A stretch of 9,021 nt of DNA from Leptospirillum sp. (GTDB taxonomy: Bacteria > Nitrospirota > Leptospirillia > Leptospirillales > Leptospirillaceae). Position 1 is the first letter of the stretch, and each line of letters opens with the position of its first letter. The stretch spans positions 1 to 9,021 of the forward strand of contig DAIEST010000244.1 of assembly GCA_027346125.1 (NCBI GenBank), read 5' to 3'. Positions 6,534 through 9,021 of the stretch are shown one piece after another. The position numbers and the translations under genes are program-made. The notes under the pieces are model-generated. The model had not been told where the DNA came from. It was given only the letters and a program-made list of their open reading frames with translations, and made no database searches.

Positions 6534-6541
6534 ACCTCCTT
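6534..6541 (-). promoter_or_regulatory. Ribosome binding site of rubrerythrin
   Basis: AAGGAGGT on the - strand is a full anti-16S match. GGAGG lies 5 bp before the ATG at 6529. The in-frame GTG at 6535 overlaps this sequence and cannot be the start at the same time. Confidence 0.85.
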
Positions 6542-6633
6542 AAAGTGATTATCCGATCCGGGACGCTCCTCCGTATCTGAGCCAGGAGAAATCCATCAGA
6601 AAATTGTCCCCATGTTGTTTCCATGCTCCGACC

Positions 6634-6663
6634 ATTCTAGTCGGTGACTCTGTCGACTTGCAA
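6634..6663 (-). promoter_or_regulatory. Predicted promoter of rubrerythrin
   Basis: On the - strand, TTGCAA (6663-6658, 4 of 6 to TTGACA) and TAGAAT (6639-6634, 5 of 6 to TATAAT) are separated by 18 bp. The predicted start point is near 6627, giving a leader of about 98 nt. The weak -35 would suit an activated promoter, and a CRP-like palindrome sits just upstream. Confidence 0.5.
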
Positions 6664-6679
6664 CCAGGAAGGGGTATGT

Positions 6680-6695
6680 TGTGAAGCACGTCACA
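6680..6695. promoter_or_regulatory. CRP/FNR-family-like operator (TGTGA-N6-TCACA)
   Basis: TGTGAAGCACGTCACA is a perfect match to the ten core bases of the CRP site. It overlaps the stop codon of pabC. Its centre (6687.5) lies about 60 bp upstream of the predicted rubrerythrin start point, close to the classic class I activator position of -61.5. The outer flanks do not match the extended E. coli consensus. The regulator itself is not in the window. Confidence 0.5.
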
Positions 6696-7611
6696 CCCTC
6701 CGCTCTTCGTTCTCCAGACGAAGGATATCCGAATGGAGGAGGGAGAAAAGGGCGTGATCTCCCTCCGATTGCCAAAGAGGGCTTTTCTCGTCTTCTTCCG
6801 GCAGGTCGAGATCGGCAGCCGAAGGAAAAATGTTCCGGACGGGAAGGAGTTCCAGGTAACTGTTGGTCAGAAACGCCCCTTTGGCCCGGTCGAGCGTCCG
6901 GGTTGTCAGGGATCCCCATCGGAGAGGAATCTCCCGTTGCGCCAGAATTTCGATCAGAACCTCCCGGATGACGCCGGGAAGGACGCCCCAGTGCTCGGGG
7001 GGTGTCAGAACGGTGTTGTCCCGAAGAAGGAAAAAGAGATTCGACACGGTTCCTTCCAGAAGGTATCCCCGGGAGTTCTTCATCAGAATCTCAAACCGGG
7101 AGGGCGGTTTTCTTTTTCGGAGCCAGCGCGAAAGAAGAAGGTTTCCTGTCTTGAGGAAGGTCCGTGGATCGCGGGAGGGAAGCGCCGGAATGGTTGCGAT
7201 TTCTGTCGAGACACCGGACTGGTAGAAACGGATGTCCGGTTCTGTCCGGAAGATCGGGGCAATGATCCAGGAAGACGGACCCGGAACATCCCGATCGAGC
7301 CTGTATCCGGACAGGTGACCGGGGGTGAGCGTAATGCGAAGGAGCCGGGGGGAGCCGGAAATCGAAGAGAGGAGCAATTCCGCTCCGTCACGAAGCTGTT
7401 CCGGACGGGGCAGGGAAGGGAACTTCAGAACGGAAGCCATGGACAGGAGGCGCTTCAGGTGGCGCTCCAGAAAACAGCACGAGGAGTTTTTGACGCCAAG
7501 AGTCGTAAAAATGGTTTCTCCGTAAAGAAATCCAGGGTCGAATGCGGAAACGGTGGCTTCTTCCGCAGGGATCAATTTTCCATCGATCACGATCAGGTTC
7601 AGGTCATTCAT
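6691..7611 (-). CDS. pabC: 4-amino-4-deoxychorismate lyase (class IV PLP enzyme)
   Basis: A 306-residue fold-type IV PLP enzyme. In the PabC role it splits aminodeoxychorismate into 4-aminobenzoate and pyruvate for folate synthesis in the cytoplasm. Seen here: the N-terminal family signature around DPGFLYGETIFTTLGV (residues 25-40), the likely PLP-binding Lys154 in FLKTGN, and YLLEGTVSNLFFL (183-195) with the conserved Glu186. VLPGVIREVLIE follows as the cofactor-phosphate region. The ATG at 7611 overlaps the pabB stop as ATGA, and its product starts with the family-typical NLIVIDGKL. The open frame runs further upstream to 7806, but only as a shadow of pabB. By sequence alone a branched-chain or D-amino-acid aminotransferase is possible. 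The overlap with pabB decides for PabC. The 161 bp after its stop contain the rubrerythrin promoter and no clear terminator. Confidence 0.87.
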   Translation of the reverse strand: MNDLNLIVIDGKLIPAEEATVSAFDPGFLYGETIFTTLGVKNSSCCFLERHLKRLLSMASVLKFPSLPRPEQLRDGAELLLSSISGSPRLLRITLTPGHLSGYRLDRDVPGPSSWIIAPIFRTEPDIRFYQSGVSTEIATIPALPSRDPRTFLKTGNLLLSRWLRKRKPPSRFEILMKNSRGYLLEGTVSNLFFLLRDNTVLTPPEHWGVLPGVIREVLIEILAQREIPLRWGSLTTRTLDRAKGAFLTNSYLELLPVRNIFPSAADLDLPEEDEKSPLWQSEGDHALFSLLHSDILRLENEERRV

Positions 7612-8954
7612 TGGGGTCTCCCGAGACGCTCCAGAAAGGTTCTGGCTTTTGTCCGGATCTCGCTGTACTCCCGTCTGGAGTCCGAATCGGACACGATCCC
7701 GGACCCGACGGGCAGGGAAAGACGATCTCCTGTGATGAAAAGGGTCCGGATCAGAAGATTCAGGTCCCAGAATCCGGAGTGGTCGAGAAAACCGAGAGAG
7801 CCACAATAATACCCTCTCGGTTTTCCTTCAAGAGATCCGATCTCTTTTCGGACGGCACGTTTGGGGGCTCCTGTGACAGATCCGCCGGGGAAAATTGCAG
7901 TCAGGAGGTCCCAGGCGGAGAGGGAGGGTCTCAGGGTTCCCCGGATGTCGGAGACCAGATGGTAAAGATGGGCATAACGCTCAACCGCGAGCAGGCGGGG
8001 CAGCTCGATCGTTCCGGGTTCGCAGATTCGACCGAGGTCGTTTCTGAGCAGATCGACAGTCATGATATGTTCGGCTTTCTCCTTGGGATCCGACAGAAAG
8101 CGCGAAAGGGTGTCCGTTTCTCCGGGGATGACGGGAAATGTGCCGGCGATCGGTGTCGTGATGATCTGCCCATTCCGGATGGTGGCAAGACGTTCGGGAG
8201 AATTCGAGACAACAGTCGATTGCCTCCATGAAAAAAAACCCATTCCCGGGGAAGGATTGATCCGGGACAGGCTTTCGTAGAGCGCGAGAAAATCGATCTC
8301 TTCCGCAAGGGATCCGTCGAATGTAAGGGCAAAGTTGAGCTGGAAATAATCCCCTCTCCCGATCGCGTCTCGAATGAGTTCGATCCGTGTTGCGTATTCC
8401 TCGAACGAGAGAGAGGGATCAAGCGGGATTGGGGAGAGGTTTTCCCTCTTTGGAGTGATCTGTCCCCGGGAAGGTTGCCATGGGCAGGAGGAGGGGAGAA
8501 AGAGTGTCCGGGAAGAGTGGTGATAGGAGACCACTTCCGGGCAATCGGCAAGGATCATCGGGACCCCCCGGGACGAATGGGGCCCTCCTGAAGGTTCGAA
8601 CTGTTCCCCCCATTCGAACGGAATCAGGAGAACATACCCGTTCTGGAAGGGAGGAACGATTTCCGAAGGAGCGGTCTGGCGGGACCCCTCGGGAATCTTC
8701 ATTCCCCGGAGGAGATCCTCCAGGCGAGGGAGGGCTCCCTGAGGCGAATGAAGGCTGTATTCTGTGTGATCATGTCCGTCGCTTTCCCTTACGGAATCGA
8801 TCCGCCATGGAATAAAGCTCCAGCCCAGTGTTTCCCGGCGATCGAGGACAATCCGGGGCGCCTGGGGATCCCGGTATCCGGACGCGAGGATCGAGGACGG
8901 ATCCCAATGGACGTTCCGGAAGCAGCGCAGAGATTGAAGCGGGGATTTCATCAT
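7608..8954 (-). CDS. pabB: Aminodeoxychorismate synthase component I (chorismate-binding enzyme)
   Basis: A 448-residue chorismate-utilising enzyme, the usual PabB length. With a glutamine amidotransferase partner it makes 4-amino-4-deoxychorismate for 4-aminobenzoate and folate. The N-terminal half is divergent. The catalytic half is clear from about residue 190: IGRGDYFQLNFALTF, SPERLATI, TPIAGTFP (267-274), IMTVDLLRNDLGRI, FPGGSVTGAPKRAV, then GYYCGSLGFLDHSGFWDLNL, which is more PabB-like than TrpE-like. The motif is PIAGT with Ala270, where E. coli PabB has PIKGT with the nucleophilic lysine. Alanine is the TrpE/ADIC-synthase state, so the exact reaction is less certain than the family. 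No pabA/trpG is nearby, so the amidotransferase must be encoded elsewhere. The ATG at 8954 overlaps the stop of an upstream gene, and pabC overlaps the end of this one, so all three are probably cotranscribed. Confidence 0.87.
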   Translation of the reverse strand: MMKSPLQSLRCFRNVHWDPSSILASGYRDPQAPRIVLDRRETLGWSFIPWRIDSVRESDGHDHTEYSLHSPQGALPRLEDLLRGMKIPEGSRQTAPSEIVPPFQNGYVLLIPFEWGEQFEPSGGPHSSRGVPMILADCPEVVSYHHSSRTLFLPSSCPWQPSRGQITPKRENLSPIPLDPSLSFEEYATRIELIRDAIGRGDYFQLNFALTFDGSLAEEIDFLALYESLSRINPSPGMGFFSWRQSTVVSNSPERLATIRNGQIITTPIAGTFPVIPGETDTLSRFLSDPKEKAEHIMTVDLLRNDLGRICEPGTIELPRLLAVERYAHLYHLVSDIRGTLRPSLSAWDLLTAIFPGGSVTGAPKRAVRKEIGSLEGKPRGYYCGSLGFLDHSGFWDLNLLIRTLFITGDRLSLPVGSGIVSDSDSRREYSEIRTKARTFLERLGRPQ

Positions 8955-9021
8955 GGGTTTGCATTCCGGATTTGAGCCAGGACATCGGACTTCCAGTACA
9001 CCAGCTTACCACAAGAACCCA
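8951..9021 (-). CDS. 3' end of a possible excisionase/AlpA-like helix-turn-helix protein (partial)
   Basis: The last 22 codons of a - strand frame enter from the right edge and end in TGA at 8953-8951. This TGA overlaps the pabB ATG as ATGA, exactly as pabB and pabC overlap, which argues that the frame is real. The visible tail GSCGKLVYWKSDVLAQI resembles the wing and last helix of AlpA/excisionase-type small DNA-binding proteins, which often end in a pattern like G-x-x-x-x-(Y/F)-(R/W)-(R/K)-S-D-(V/I)-x-x-(W/Q)-(I/L). The rest lies outside the window, so the family call is tentative. The presence of some coding end here is better supported than its function. No start signals for pabB other than this overlap were found. 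Confidence 0.45.
   Translation of the reverse strand, partial: GSCGKLVYWKSDVLAQIRNANP

Noticed and set aside
6620..6645. Small - strand hairpin CCGAC/GTCGG as a pabC terminator
   Set aside because: It has only five pairs, no T-run, and its loop contains the predicted -10 of rubrerythrin.
7612..7806. Longer pabC start at 7806
   Set aside because: The extra residues lie entirely within the pabB coding sequence and do not resemble the family. The ATGA overlap at 7611 gives a normal length and N-terminus.
6733..7809. 358-residue open frame on the + strand opposite pabC and pabB
   Set aside because: It runs antisense to two well-supported genes, lacks a recognised domain and is rich in Gly, Arg and Lys, as expected for a shadow frame.
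1..9021. Very frequent TCCGG/CCGGA words as possible uptake or Chi-like signals
   Set aside because: They occur mostly within codons for Ser, Gly, Phe, Ile and Arg (TCC GGA, TTC CGG, ATC CGG) in the preferred codon style, with no evident spacing or strand bias by eye. Word counts against a codon-matched background would be needed to claim more.

Overview
The window reads like an ordinary chromosomal segment of a GC-rich Gram-negative bacterium. Three consecutive lipoprotein genes with periplasmic-type products imply an outer membrane. The gene content (class II ribonucleotide reductase, rubredoxin-less rubrerythrin, a pabB-pabC pair) and the codon style are compatible with Nitrospirota such as Leptospirillum. 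That assignment is inference from general familiarity, not from a search.

Left part (about 1-3460, + strand): a closely spaced run of three lipoprotein genes. They are an LpoB-type penicillin-binding-protein activator, a large COG3014-family lipoprotein, and an LPP20-family lipoprotein. Gaps are 42 and 28 bp, so one transcript is likely, and it probably starts upstream of the window. All three have a lipobox Cys and none has Asp at +2, so by the E. coli Lol rule all would go to the outer membrane. A joint role in the cell envelope is plausible.

Middle (3460-6001, + strand): nrdJ, an adenosylcobalamin-dependent ribonucleotide reductase with all expected catalytic cysteines. In front of it are a sigma70-like promoter and two NrdR-box-like palindromes exactly 31 bp apart. 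A strong Rho-independent terminator follows.

Right part (6038-9021, - strand): a set of genes convergent to nrdJ. In transcription order they are the last 22 codons of a possible helix-turn-helix protein (entering from the right edge), pabB and pabC for 4-aminobenzoate/folate synthesis, and a short rubrerythrin. The first three are joined by 4-bp ATGA stop/start overlaps. The rubrerythrin has its own predicted promoter, with a perfect TGTGA-N6-TCACA palindrome centred about 60 bp upstream of its predicted start point. A symmetrical bidirectional terminator separates it from nrdJ, and an 18-bp tandem duplication covers its stop codon.

No tRNA, rRNA, CRISPR array, insertion sequence or prophage gene was recognised. 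The most interesting points are the paired NrdR boxes, the CRP-like site at the rubrerythrin promoter, the alanine at the catalytic-lysine position of PabB, and the HTH-like gene tail coupled to pabB.
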